Assembly (NCBI GenBank): GCA_003477305.1
Contig: DMTN01000025.1
Coordinates: 1 to 10,616 of the forward strand
Length of the DNA: 10,616 nucleotides
Direction: 5' to 3'
DNA from: Acholeplasmatales bacterium
Lineage (GTDB): Bacteria > Bacillota_I > Bacilli_A > Izemoplasmatales > Hujiaoplasmataceae
Shown: positions 1 to 6,441 of the stretch, piece by piece
How the letters are laid out: the number at the start of each line of letters is the position of its first letter
Position numbering within the stretch: position 1 is the stretch's first letter
The notes under the pieces: generated by a model
Told to the model about the DNA's origin: nothing
Databases searched by the model: none
The model's input: the letters and a program-made list of their open reading frames with translations, nothing else
Program-made: the position numbers and the translations under genes

Positions 1-45
1 CCCTTGACATTCACACCGGTTGCTCTTGATGTATTTGTTGCATCT

Positions 46-507
46 TCATTTTACCGCAAAATTGTGATGTTTGTAAATGGTACGCATGTTTTTTACGGTC
101 TTTTCGGAAAGATTCTGAAACAGGTCCTCAAATTGATCGAGTTCGACGCGGAAGAGCGAAAAGAAACGCACGTCCCGAAATGCCGCGATCGCCGCAAACC
201 AGGAATCGATCGTCGCCGCCTCGGCGGCTTCGAGCAAGACGGTGACCGCGCCGGCGCGATCCCAGTCCGAAGCCTCCAGAAAGAGCGGACCGAGACGATC
301 GGACAACAGCACGGTAAGATGATGGTCGGCGTTTTCCTCGTCATAAACGAACGTGTAGCGGACCAGTCCGCCATCGATCGGCACCGCGGTCGCATGCGAA
401 CCCGGCGCATATCGCTTCAGACAGCGCGGGCAGAACCGGGGAGCGCGGAAGAGCGTCGCAAACGTGATCCGTCCTCCGAATGGTTTTTGACACAATTCAC
501 AGATCAT
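46..507 (-). CDS. ComFC-like zinc-finger protein, lacking a recognisable phosphoribosyltransferase domain
   Basis: This 153-residue protein has an N-terminal four-cysteine zinc-ribbon pattern (C3-x2-C6 and C26-x2-C29), like the start of ComFC proteins from competence operons. Its ATG overlaps the end of comFA by 11 bases, the usual comFA-comFC order, and with no good ribosome binding site of its own it is probably translated by coupling. ComFC proteins are normally about 200-240 residues and carry a PRPP-binding phosphoribosyltransferase domain ending in an acidic DDxxTTG-type loop. I see no such loop here in any frame of this strand down to base 1. The middle (residues about 45-130) is unfamiliar, and the last 20 codons are AT-richer than the rest, ending in TGA. 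It may be a truncated or decayed comFC, a short clade-specific variant, or an unrelated protein with the same zinc ribbon. In competence, ComFC is thought to act with ComFA in DNA uptake; that role is inferred from position only. Confidence 0.6.
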   Translation of the reverse strand: MICELCQKPFGGRITFATLFRAPRFCPRCLKRYAPGSHATAVPIDGGLVRYTFVYDEENADHHLTVLLSDRLGPLFLEASDWDRAGAVTVLLEAAEAATIDSWFAAIAAFRDVRFFSLFRVELDQFEDLFQNLSEKTVKNMRTIYKHHNFAVK

Positions 508-1744
508 CGTCGATGAGGCCGCGGCGGTGCGCGACGGCGTTCGCGGCTTCCACCGCGCGAATCGCGCGCATCATGTCCGCCGAAGCGATTTCCGCGAAGA
601 AACGGATCTCCCCCGTCGGGGCTTCGGGATGTCTTCCGACCCGTCCGGCCATCTGGATCAGGACATTTTTGGTGAAGATCCCGCGCTCCGCGGAAAACAC
701 CGCGACATCCGTGTCGCGAAACGTCACGCCGCGCTCGAGCAAGGTCGTGGTGACGATGAGATCGACCTTGCCTTCGCGGAAAGCGCGGATCCGAAGGGGT
801 GCGGCGGCTTCCTGGCTCGAGACGTTCGTCACCCGAAATCCGTACCGCGCAAGCAACTCCGAAAGCAGGCATCCATAGGCGATGTCGGGAACGAAGAGCA
901 TCGCCTTCCGCGGCGGTTTGACGCCCCGAAGCCAGTTGTGTACGGCGGCAGGAATCGTCTTGTTCTGAAGCGTTGCGACGAGTCCGTCGATATATGCGAC
1001 GATGGGCACGTCGAGCGGACGGCGGTGGAACCGGGCGGGGAGAAAATAGGCGTCTTTCGGTTTTCCGTCCTGCGGCGTCGCCGACATCTCGATCAGGGCG
1101 GCGTCCGGTTTCATCGCCTTCTTGACGATGCCGTGCAAGAACGTATCGCCGCGGAAGGGAAAGGCGTCGGCCTCGTCGATCACGACCAGGTCGAACTCCT
1201 GATGGTAGTTGATCAGCTGATGGATCGTCGCAACGAGGAGATGGGCTCCGGCGTCGTCGCGGGACCCCTGATAGAGGGCCTTGATCGAGGTGTCCGGGAA
1301 GATCGGCGAAAGCCGTTCCGCGAGTTCGCGCACGACGTCGCGGCGGGGGATCGCGACGCAGACGCGGAACCCCGTGTTGAGCGCGTGAAGAATTCCTTCG
1401 TATAGGATTTCCGTTTTGCCCGCGCCGCACACGGCATGGACGAACCCGCGTCCGCCGGGGACGATCCGGTCCCTCACGTAGGCGCCGGCGAGCTTCTGTT
1501 CGGCCGTTGGCGGAAACGCCGGGACGAGCCGATGCAACACCGGCGTGAGTGGCCGGTCCTGGCGGTAGAGCAGGGTCGTTTCATTCACGTGACCGAACGT
1601 CAGGCAGGCGCGACAATACCGTTTCCCCCATTCGTCATAGACGCCTTCGGGGACTTCCGTCAGGCACCGCTGGCAGATCCCGTTGGCGATCCCCGGGACG
1701 GCGACCGATGTCCCCGGCGGTTTCCGATCCACGTACTCTTTCAT
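497..1744 (-). CDS. comFA: ComFA-like DEAD-box DNA translocase/helicase of competence
   Basis: This encodes a 415-residue superfamily 2 ATPase matching ComFA, the cytoplasmic motor that helps pull single-stranded DNA into competent Gram-positive cells. Visible motifs in order are a four-cysteine zinc finger (C24-x2-C27, C44-x2-C47), Walker A (CGAGKT, residues 106-111), the Walker B box DEAD (190-193), motif III SAT (221-223), and motif VI QMAGRVGR near residue 365. Length is slightly below the usual 430-460. I chose the ATG at 1744 because GGTGAT, the 3' part of the extended Shine-Dalgarno sequence, lies four bases upstream; a GTG 18 bases further out (1762) has no such site. The gene begins 49 bases after the leuS stop and its ribosome binding site lies inside the leuS terminator hairpin. 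No separate promoter is visible in that gap, so expression must come from read-through or from a promoter inside leuS. It overlaps the downstream comFC-like gene. Confidence 0.9.
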   Translation of the reverse strand: MKEYVDRKPPGTSVAVPGIANGICQRCLTEVPEGVYDEWGKRYCRACLTFGHVNETTLLYRQDRPLTPVLHRLVPAFPPTAEQKLAGAYVRDRIVPGGRGFVHAVCGAGKTEILYEGILHALNTGFRVCVAIPRRDVVRELAERLSPIFPDTSIKALYQGSRDDAGAHLLVATIHQLINYHQEFDLVVIDEADAFPFRGDTFLHGIVKKAMKPDAALIEMSATPQDGKPKDAYFLPARFHRRPLDVPIVAYIDGLVATLQNKTIPAAVHNWLRGVKPPRKAMLFVPDIAYGCLLSELLARYGFRVTNVSSQEAAAPLRIRAFREGKVDLIVTTTLLERGVTFRDTDVAVFSAERGIFTKNVLIQMAGRVGRHPEAPTGEIRFFAEIASADMMRAIRAVEAANAVAHRRGLIDDDL

Positions 1745-1784
1745 AAAAATCACCCGTTTCACATGTTACGTGAGAACGGGCGAT
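1745..1784 (-). terminator. Rho-independent terminator of leuS, overlapping the comFA ribosome binding site
   Basis: On the minus strand the outer arms ATCGCCCGTT (1775-1784) and AACGGGTGAT (1749-1758) pair with one G-U, followed inward by TCAC/GTGA pairing (1770-1773 with 1759-1762) after a one-base bulge at 1774. This makes a stem of about 14 bp with a 7-base loop, followed by five T residues (1745-1749) that run directly into the comFA ATG. The shape and U-tract are typical of an intrinsic terminator 10 bases past the leuS stop codon. The 3' arm contains the comFA ribosome binding site GGTGAT. Confidence 0.85.
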
Positions 1785-1793
1785 TTGCTTGCT

Positions 1794-4214
1794 TCAGAGG
1801 ACGATGTTGACGAGTTTCTTGGGAACGACGATGACTTTTCGAATCGGGTTCGCACCGATCATCTCGATGATTTTCGGCAGCGCGAGGGCGGCGGACTTCA
1901 TTTCATCCTCCGTCGCGGTGGCGGAAATCATGAGCCGGTCGCGGACCTTCCCGTTGACGTTGACGACGACCTCGATCACGTCGTCGGCGAGTTTCGCGAC
2001 ATCATAGGTCGGCCACGGATGGGTCCCGGGATCGCCGGCGTATCCCTGGGCTTCCCAGAGTTCGGAGGTCATGTGCGGTGCGAACGGATAGGTGATCAGG
2101 GTCAGCGTTTCAAGATCCTTCCGGGTGATCCGTTCGAGCGAAGCGGCCTCGTTCGCGAGGATCATCAGTTTGGCGATCGCGGTGTTGAATTTCATCGCTT
2201 CGAGGTCGTCGCCGACGCCCTTGACGGTGCGGTTCATGAGATTCTCGAGTTCCGGCGAATAGGCCTGGGAGGCGGAAAGTTTCTCCTGGAAGCGCCAGAG
2301 CTTGTCGAGGTAGCGGCGACAGCCCTTGAGGCCGTTTTCGTTCCACGGCGTCGGCAGTTCGTAGTCGCTGATGAAGAGGATGAACATGCGGAGCGTATCG
2401 GCGCCGTATTCATCGATGATTTCCATCGGATTGACCACGTTGCCCCGCGATTTCGACATCTTCTCGCCGTCGGAGCCGAGGATCAGCCCCTGGGCGGTGC
2501 GTTTCTTGTAGGGTTCGGCGTTGGGAACGAGGCCTTCGTCGTGCAGAAACTGGTTCCAGAACCGCGAGTAGATGAGGTGGCGGGTGACGTGTTCCATCCC
2601 GCCGTTGTACCAGTCGACGCGGTCCCAGTACTGGAGCTTGGCGGGCGCGGCGAAGGCGGCTTGGTTGTTGGGATCCATATAACGCAGGAAGTACCAGCTC
2701 GAACCCGCCCATTGCGGCATCGTATCGGTTTCACGGCGCGCGGGGCCGCCGCACTTCGGGCACTTGCACTGCACGAACGCGTCGATGTTCGACAGCGGAC
2801 TTTCGCCGGTTTCGGTCGGTTCGAACCGTTCGACCATCGGCAGGCGGACGGGCAGTTCGTCATACGGGACCGGGACGACGCCGCAGTTGTCGCAATACAC
2901 GAGCGGGATCGGTTCGCCCCAATAGCGCTGGCGATTGAACGCCCAGTCCTTCATCTTGTACTGGGTTGCCGCCTTCCCGAGGTTTTGATCTTCGAGATGG
3001 CGGATGATCTTCGCCTTCGCATCGGCGACGGAAAGACCGTCGAGGATGCCGGAGTTGACGAGCGTTCCGGTTTCGACGTCGGTGAAGGCGGCTTCGGCGA
3101 GATTCCCGCCCTGGATGACTTCGACGATCGGAAGGTCGTACTTCTTCGCGAACTCGTAGTCACGGTCGTCATGGCCCGGGACGGCCATGATCGCGCCGGT
3201 ACCGTAGGTGATCATGACGTAGTCGGCGATGAAGATCGGGATGAACTTGCCGGTGAGCGGATTGATCGCGTCGACGCCTTCGAGGCGGACGCCGGTTTTC
3301 GTCTTGTTCATCTCGATGCGTTCGAATTCGCTCTTCTTCTTCGCATTCTCGCGATAACGATGGATGTCGTCGGCGTTTTTGACGCGCGGCAGGACGGCCG
3401 TGACGACGGCGTGTTCGGGAGCGACGACCATGAAGGTCGCCCCGTAGATCGTATCGGGGCGGGTGGTGAAGACCTTGATCTTATCGGAAGAGCCGTCGAT
3501 CGCGAAATCGATGAAGGCTCCCTTCGACTGGCCGATCCATTTTTCCTCTTCGACCTTGATGCGGTTGGACGCCTCGAATGCGGTGAGGCCGTCGAGGATC
3601 TTGTCGGCGTAGGCGGTGATGCGGAGGAACCAGACGTCCTTGTCCTTCTGGACGACGTCGGTGCCGCAGCGGTCGCATTGGCCGCCCTGGGACTCCTCAT
3701 TGGAAAGGACGACCTTGCAGCTCGGGCAGAAATTGACGTAGGCTTTCGACTTGTAGACGAGGTTCCGTTCATACATGCGCAGAAAGATCCACTGCGTCCA
3801 GCGGTAATAGTCCGGATCGGTGGTATCGACGACGCGCGAAAAGTCGAAGCTGAAGCCAGTGGCCTGGAGTTGCTTCGTAAACGTCTTGATGTTGTCGTCG
3901 GTCACGACGCGGGGGTGGATTCCGGTCTTGATCGCATAGTTCTCGGTCGGCAGGCCGAAGGCGTCGAAGCCGATCGGGAAGAGCACGTTATAGCCTTCCA
4001 TGCGGCGCTTGCGGGAGATGACCTCAAGCGACGAGAAGGCGCGGATGTGGCCGACGTGCATCCCCGCTCCGGACGGATAGGGAAACTCGACGAGCGAGTA
4101 CCATTTGGGTTTCTTGTCGAAATCGACGGCGTGGAAAACATCGCTTTGATACCAGCGATCCTGCCATTTCTTCTCGATGTCGTGATGATCGAACGTGGGG
4201 ATGAACGCACTCAT
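1794..4214 (-). CDS. leuS: Leucyl-tRNA synthetase
   Basis: LeuRS charges tRNA-Leu with leucine in the cytoplasm, using ATP, and edits mischarged products. The 806-residue length is typical of short bacterial LeuRS. The class I signature HVGH lies at residues 53-56 after FPYPSGAG, and KMSKS at 585-589. A first zinc-binding region carries CPSC and CDRC pairs near residues 157-182, the editing (CP1) domain shows TTRPDTIYGATF, and a later region has CDNC and CPKC pairs followed by WAGSSWYFLRY. The C-terminus (VVVNVNGKVRDR onward) is the normal tRNA-binding end, closed by TGA. The ATG at 4214 has a strong AGGAGG site (4221-4226) six bases upstream. A T-box leader immediately upstream shows that expression responds to uncharged tRNA-Leu. 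The frame is intact, with no sign of transfer or damage. Confidence 0.98.
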   Translation of the reverse strand: MSAFIPTFDHHDIEKKWQDRWYQSDVFHAVDFDKKPKWYSLVEFPYPSGAGMHVGHIRAFSSLEVISRKRRMEGYNVLFPIGFDAFGLPTENYAIKTGIHPRVVTDDNIKTFTKQLQATGFSFDFSRVVDTTDPDYYRWTQWIFLRMYERNLVYKSKAYVNFCPSCKVVLSNEESQGGQCDRCGTDVVQKDKDVWFLRITAYADKILDGLTAFEASNRIKVEEEKWIGQSKGAFIDFAIDGSSDKIKVFTTRPDTIYGATFMVVAPEHAVVTAVLPRVKNADDIHRYRENAKKKSEFERIEMNKTKTGVRLEGVDAINPLTGKFIPIFIADYVMITYGTGAIMAVPGHDDRDYEFAKKYDLPIVEVIQGGNLAEAAFTDVETGTLVNSGILDGLSVADAKAKIIRHLEDQNLGKAATQYKMKDWAFNRQRYWGEPIPLVYCDNCGVVPVPYDELPVRLPMVERFEPTETGESPLSNIDAFVQCKCPKCGGPARRETDTMPQWAGSSWYFLRYMDPNNQAAFAAPAKLQYWDRVDWYNGGMEHVTRHLIYSRFWNQFLHDEGLVPNAEPYKKRTAQGLILGSDGEKMSKSRGNVVNPMEIIDEYGADTLRMFILFISDYELPTPWNENGLKGCRRYLDKLWRFQEKLSASQAYSPELENLMNRTVKGVGDDLEAMKFNTAIAKLMILANEAASLERITRKDLETLTLITYPFAPHMTSELWEAQGYAGDPGTHPWPTYDVAKLADDVIEVVVNVNGKVRDRLMISATATEDEMKSAALALPKIIEMIGANPIRKVIVVPKKLVNIVL

Positions 4215-4220
4215 AAGGAA

Positions 4221-4226
4221 CCTCCT
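4221..4226 (-). promoter_or_regulatory. Ribosome binding site of leuS
   Basis: A perfect AGGAGG on the minus strand lies six bases before the leuS ATG. It sits just after the T-box terminator U-tract, so it appears only on transcripts that escape termination. Confidence 0.9.
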
Positions 4227-4227
4227 G

Positions 4228-4262
4228 AAAAAATAAAAAATCGCCCTTCGCTGAAGGACGAT
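4228..4262 (-). terminator. Regulated terminator of the leuS T-box leader
   Basis: ATCGTCCTTC (4253-4262) pairs with GAAGGGCGAT (4240-4249) around a three-base loop, with one G-U pair, followed by two T-runs split by a single A (4228-4239). It forms when tRNA-Leu is charged and the T-box antiterminator is not stabilised. Confidence 0.9.
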
Positions 4263-4456
4263 CGAATGACCGTGGTGCCACCTTGATTCCGGATTGCTCC
4301 GGCACTATGCCGTTAACGCCGACCTGCGGATCGCCCTCCCTGGTTGCGGGCGACCGGCTCCCCGGACGAGTTTCAAACGATGCCCCCGCCGATTCGCACC
4401 AACCATCGGCTCGCTACAGAGGAAAATCGTCTTACTGGTTCCGGTTCTTCACCATT
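4228..4456 (-). ncRNA. T-box riboswitch leader of leuS (leucine tRNA-responsive)
   Basis: This is a complete T-box leader that reads tRNA-Leu charging and lets leuS transcription continue when the tRNA is uncharged. The conserved T-box element AAGGTGGCACCACGG lies at 4270-4284, with the tRNA-acceptor-pairing bulge TGGC at 4277-4280. Stem I begins with ACCGG (4441-4445) pairing to CCGGT (4353-4357). It carries the AGTA loop E strand (4433-4436) and an apical hairpin closed by CCGAT/ATCGG (4389-4409). The specifier region reads GAAACTCGTCC, and I assign the Leu codon CTC at 4368-4370. A stem III-like hairpin with a GCAA loop lies at 4289-4302. The competing terminator follows at 4228-4262. The leader and its promoter fill the whole gap of about 285 bases between leuS and the next gene. 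Confidence 0.93.
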
Positions 4457-4462
4457 ATCGAC

Positions 4463-4491
4463 ATTATAGCACACGGCGATTGGGAATGCAA
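4463..4491 (-). promoter_or_regulatory. Promoter of the leuS T-box transcript
   Basis: A perfect -10 box TATAAT (4463-4468) carries the extended -10 TG one base upstream (TGCTATAAT). A weak -35, TTGCAT (4486-4491), sits exactly 17 bases away. Transcription should start at an A near 4456-4458, just before T-box stem I. The -35 lies only eight bases beyond the stop codon of the upstream gene, and no terminator for that gene is visible between them. Confidence 0.8.
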
Positions 4492-4498
4492 CCGCGTT

Positions 4499-5359
4499 CT
4501 AGGAACGATCGTCGTCGTTGTCGTCCTCGTCCGACTCTTTCGGACGTCTGGCGACGCGTTCCGGTTCGTCTTCGCTATCGTCCTCTTCGAAAGCGGCGCG
4601 ATCGTCCGAAGGGGCGGGAGCGTCGGGGTTGAGATAGGTATAGGCCTGTTCGAACAGTTCCCGGATGACGACGAAGGAAGAGCGGAAGGAGACGAACATC
4701 AAAATCATGAACGCCCATTCGGGAAGACCGAGGATGTTGTTGAAGGTGAGCACGAGCGCGAAGGGAACGGATGCGAACGCGAGCACGGTATAGGCTTTCT
4801 TGAAGCGTAAAAACCCGCGGAGGCGGACCAGCGGCATCGCCGACATGAGCGTGAAGGCCGCAAGCAACAGGATGTTGCCGAGGAAGGCGGCGAAGATCGT
4901 CATCACCAGGAACACCGTCGTGTAGGTCGTCATGATATCCGCAAGGTCGCCTCCGGCGGCGAGCGCCGGCGTGAGGTCGATCGACATCAACCCTTCGCCT
5001 TCGGAGAAGAAGGCGACATATTCATCCTGGAAGACGAGCGCCGTCCCGGCGGCGAGGCCGATGGTTGCGACATCGACGCCGGACGGGAGGAAATAGGCGT
5101 CGCTGCCGAAGAAGTCGAGCGGTTCGGTATAGTCGTGTCCCGCGTCGTCGCAGAGAAGCGTGCCGCCGACGTATTCACAGGCGGTATTCGCCGGGAGAAA
5201 ATCGGAGTTTTGGCCATAAGACACGTAAAACATCCCCTGACCGATCGTCGCGAAAACCGCGAGCAGGGCGAAAAAGGCGAGAACGAACCAGCCGGATTTG
5301 TTGCGGTATGCGAGCAGTTGACGCGGGTGCAGCAAGCCGTCGGTCAAAATCTTGTACAT
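4499..5359 (-). CDS. Unknown four-TM membrane protein with a very acidic C-terminal tail
   Basis: I do not recognise this 287-residue protein with confidence. The first hydrophobic helix spans residues about 24-46. An extended domain of about 100 residues follows, probably outside the cell, with two cysteines (C61 and C70) that could form a disulfide. Three more helices are at about 147-176, 189-210 and 214-233. The tail from about residue 245 is low complexity and dominated by Asp and Glu with a few Arg/Lys, ending in DEDDNDDDRS. The plan of one N-terminal helix, an outside domain and a C-terminal helix bundle resembles DUF1189-type proteins, but that is a weak impression. I chose the ATG at 5359 because AAAGGGG precedes it and the predicted transcription start lies only about 18 bases upstream; in-frame Met codons further out fall within or before the promoter. 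It is a single-gene unit, divergent from the radical SAM gene, ending in TAG. Confidence 0.75.
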   Translation of the reverse strand: MYKILTDGLLHPRQLLAYRNKSGWFVLAFFALLAVFATIGQGMFYVSYGQNSDFLPANTACEYVGGTLLCDDAGHDYTEPLDFFGSDAYFLPSGVDVATIGLAAGTALVFQDEYVAFFSEGEGLMSIDLTPALAAGGDLADIMTTYTTVFLVMTIFAAFLGNILLLAAFTLMSAMPLVRLRGFLRFKKAYTVLAFASVPFALVLTFNNILGLPEWAFMILMFVSFRSSFVVIRELFEQAYTYLNPDAPAPSDDRAAFEEDDSEDEPERVARRPKESDEDDNDDDRS

Positions 5360-5370
5360 GAAATCGCCCC

Positions 5371-5393
5371 TTTCCAAATTTCTATTATACCAT
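5371..5393 (-). promoter_or_regulatory. Extended -10 promoter of the acidic-tail membrane protein gene
   Basis: TATAAT at 5384-5389 is preceded by TG one base upstream (TGGTATAAT). No convincing -35 box is visible at 16-18 bases, so the extended -10 probably carries recognition. The predicted start is near 5377, giving a short leader with its ribosome binding site. The surrounding 23 bases are nearly identical to the pgpA promoter at 10350-10372. Confidence 0.75.
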
Positions 5394-5430
5394 GACCCAT
5401 TCCCGAGCGTGTCCCGAAACATCATATTAT

Positions 5431-5438
5431 GCTATAAT
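5431..5438 (+). promoter_or_regulatory. Extended -10 promoter of the radical SAM gene
   Basis: TATAAT at 5433-5438 carries TG one base upstream (TGCTATAAT), with no good -35. Transcription should start near 5445, only about 6-12 bases before the candidate ATG codons, so the mRNA would have almost no leader. It is back to back with the minus-strand promoter at 5384-5389, and the two -35 zones overlap. Confidence 0.7.
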
Positions 5439-5456
5439 GAAGTTCGGGTGATGAGG

Positions 5457-6395
5457 ATGCGAAAACCGCCGGAAACGAAACGATACCATACGCTCACGGA
5501 CGAACTTTCGACCCGTTATGGCAAGAAGACGTTCAAGATCGCGCTCGACGGCAGCTTCACCTGCCCGAACCGCGACGGCGCCAAAGGCACCGGCGGCTGC
5601 GCCTTCTGTTCGCTCCGCGGATCCGGCGATTTCGCCGGCGACCGCACCCGCCAGCTGGCGGATCAGTTTTCCGAACGGCTTGCGCTGATGAAGCGCAAAT
5701 GGCCCGATGGCAAGTATATCGTCTACTTCCAGGCGTTCACGAACACCTACGCCGACCCAAAGCATCTGCAGGAACTCTATGAATCGGCGATCAACCTCGA
5801 CCCCGACATCGTCGGGCTCAACGTCGGAACACGGCCGGACTGTCTTGATGACGCCGTCGTCGCGGTCCTGAAGGAACTCGCTTCGAAAACGGACGTGACC
5901 GTCGAACTCGGTCTTCAGACGATCCATCCCGGCACCCAGGCGGCGATGAACCTGTGCTACGCGACGGACGATTTCGACGATGCCGTCGTGCGTCTGCGCA
6001 GCGCCCGCATCCCCGTCGTCGCACACGTGATCGACGGCTTGCCGGACGAGACGCCCGAAATGATGCGAGAGACGATCCGGCACGTGGCCGCTTTGGGCGT
6101 CGCCGGGGTCAAGATCCACATGCTCCACGTGATGAATGGAACCGCGGTCGGCGCGCGGTACGCAGCCGATCCATTCCCGCTCCTCACGCTCACCGAATAC
6201 GTTTCGATCGTCTGCGACCAGCTCGAACTGTTGCCGCCGGACGTCGTGATTCATCGTCTGACCGGCGATGCTCCGGCGGCTTTGCTGATCGCGCCCGAAT
6301 GGACGAAAAAGAAATTCGTCGTGCAAAACGAAATCGACAAGGAATTGCGCCGCCGCGACACCCGGCAGGGTTCGAAGGCTACGAGGAGTCTTTGA
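5457..6395 (+). CDS. ytqA: YtqA/YhcC-type radical SAM protein, probable tRNA wobble-uridine modification enzyme
   Basis: This is a 312-residue radical SAM protein of the TIGR01212 (YtqA/YhcC) family. Near the N-terminus is KRYHTLTDEL, then the cluster-binding cysteines C36, C48 and C51 in the family's unusual C-x11-C-x2-C spacing, within a CPNRDG...GGCAFC context. Other family landmarks are YFQAFTNTYAD (residues 90-100), VGTRPDCL and ELGLQT. The enzyme should bind a 4Fe-4S cluster and cleave S-adenosylmethionine. From memory, B. subtilis YtqA has been linked to the mnm5s2U wobble modification in tRNA (proposed name MnmL); that role is inferred here. I chose the ATG at 5457 because GGTGAT lies four bases before it, the same spacing as at comFA; the in-frame ATG at 5451 is an alternative. 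It is the only plus-strand gene in the window and ends at a shared hairpin. SAM is supplied by metK nearby, but they are not co-transcribed. Confidence 0.92.
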   Translation: MRKPPETKRYHTLTDELSTRYGKKTFKIALDGSFTCPNRDGAKGTGGCAFCSLRGSGDFAGDRTRQLADQFSERLALMKRKWPDGKYIVYFQAFTNTYADPKHLQELYESAINLDPDIVGLNVGTRPDCLDDAVVAVLKELASKTDVTVELGLQTIHPGTQAAMNLCYATDDFDDAVVRLRSARIPVVAHVIDGLPDETPEMMRETIRHVAALGVAGVKIHMLHVMNGTAVGARYAADPFPLLTLTEYVSIVCDQLELLPPDVVIHRLTGDAPAALLIAPEWTKKKFVVQNEIDKELRRRDTRQGSKATRSL

Positions 6396-6399
6396 CTCC
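6385..6399. repeat. Small inverted repeat over the stop codon of the radical SAM gene
   Basis: GGAGTC and GACTCC form a perfect 6-bp stem around TTT, with the TGA stop (6393-6395) at the loop/right-arm boundary. No T-run follows, so it is not a terminator by itself. It may be chance. Confidence 0.5.
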
Positions 6400-6412
6400 A
6401 TTGAAAACAGAG

Positions 6413-6440
6413 AAGGATTCAGCCTCGGCCGAATCCTTTT
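6413..6440 (+). terminator. Terminator between convergent genes, possibly bidirectional
   Basis: AAGGATTC (6413-6420) pairs with GAATCCTT (6431-6438), and GCC/GGC pairing inside extends the stem past one mismatch. On the plus strand a run of four T residues (6437-6440) ends the structure, placing it about 18 bases after the radical SAM stop. On the minus strand it begins one base after the stop of the LemA-like gene and is followed by the weaker T-rich CTCTGTTTTC, so it probably ends both transcripts, better on the plus strand. Confidence 0.75.
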
Positions 6441-6441
6441 C

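Noticed and set aside
4..32. A perfect TTGACA at 4-9 on the plus strand, as a -35 box.
   Set aside because: The hexamer 17 bases later is TGATGT, a poor -10, and it would point into the antisense of the ComFC-like gene.
46..499. Possible use of TGA as tryptophan (Mycoplasma-type code), which would extend the ComFC-like frame past base 46.
   Set aside because: TGA closes leuS, metK, comFA and fmt at family-typical ends, and LeuRS tryptophans are TGG. Reading through the TGA also gives no ComFC-like sequence.
1745..1762. GTG at 1762 as the comFA start.
   Set aside because: It has no ribosome binding site upstream and lies within the terminator hairpin. The ATG at 1744 has GGTGAT at good spacing.
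1683..4286. A very long open frame (867 codons) on the plus strand opposite leuS.
   Set aside because: It is an antisense shadow created by GC-biased third codon positions. Its translation is low-complexity and Asp/Arg/Val-rich with no domain, while the minus-strand leuS is unmistakable.
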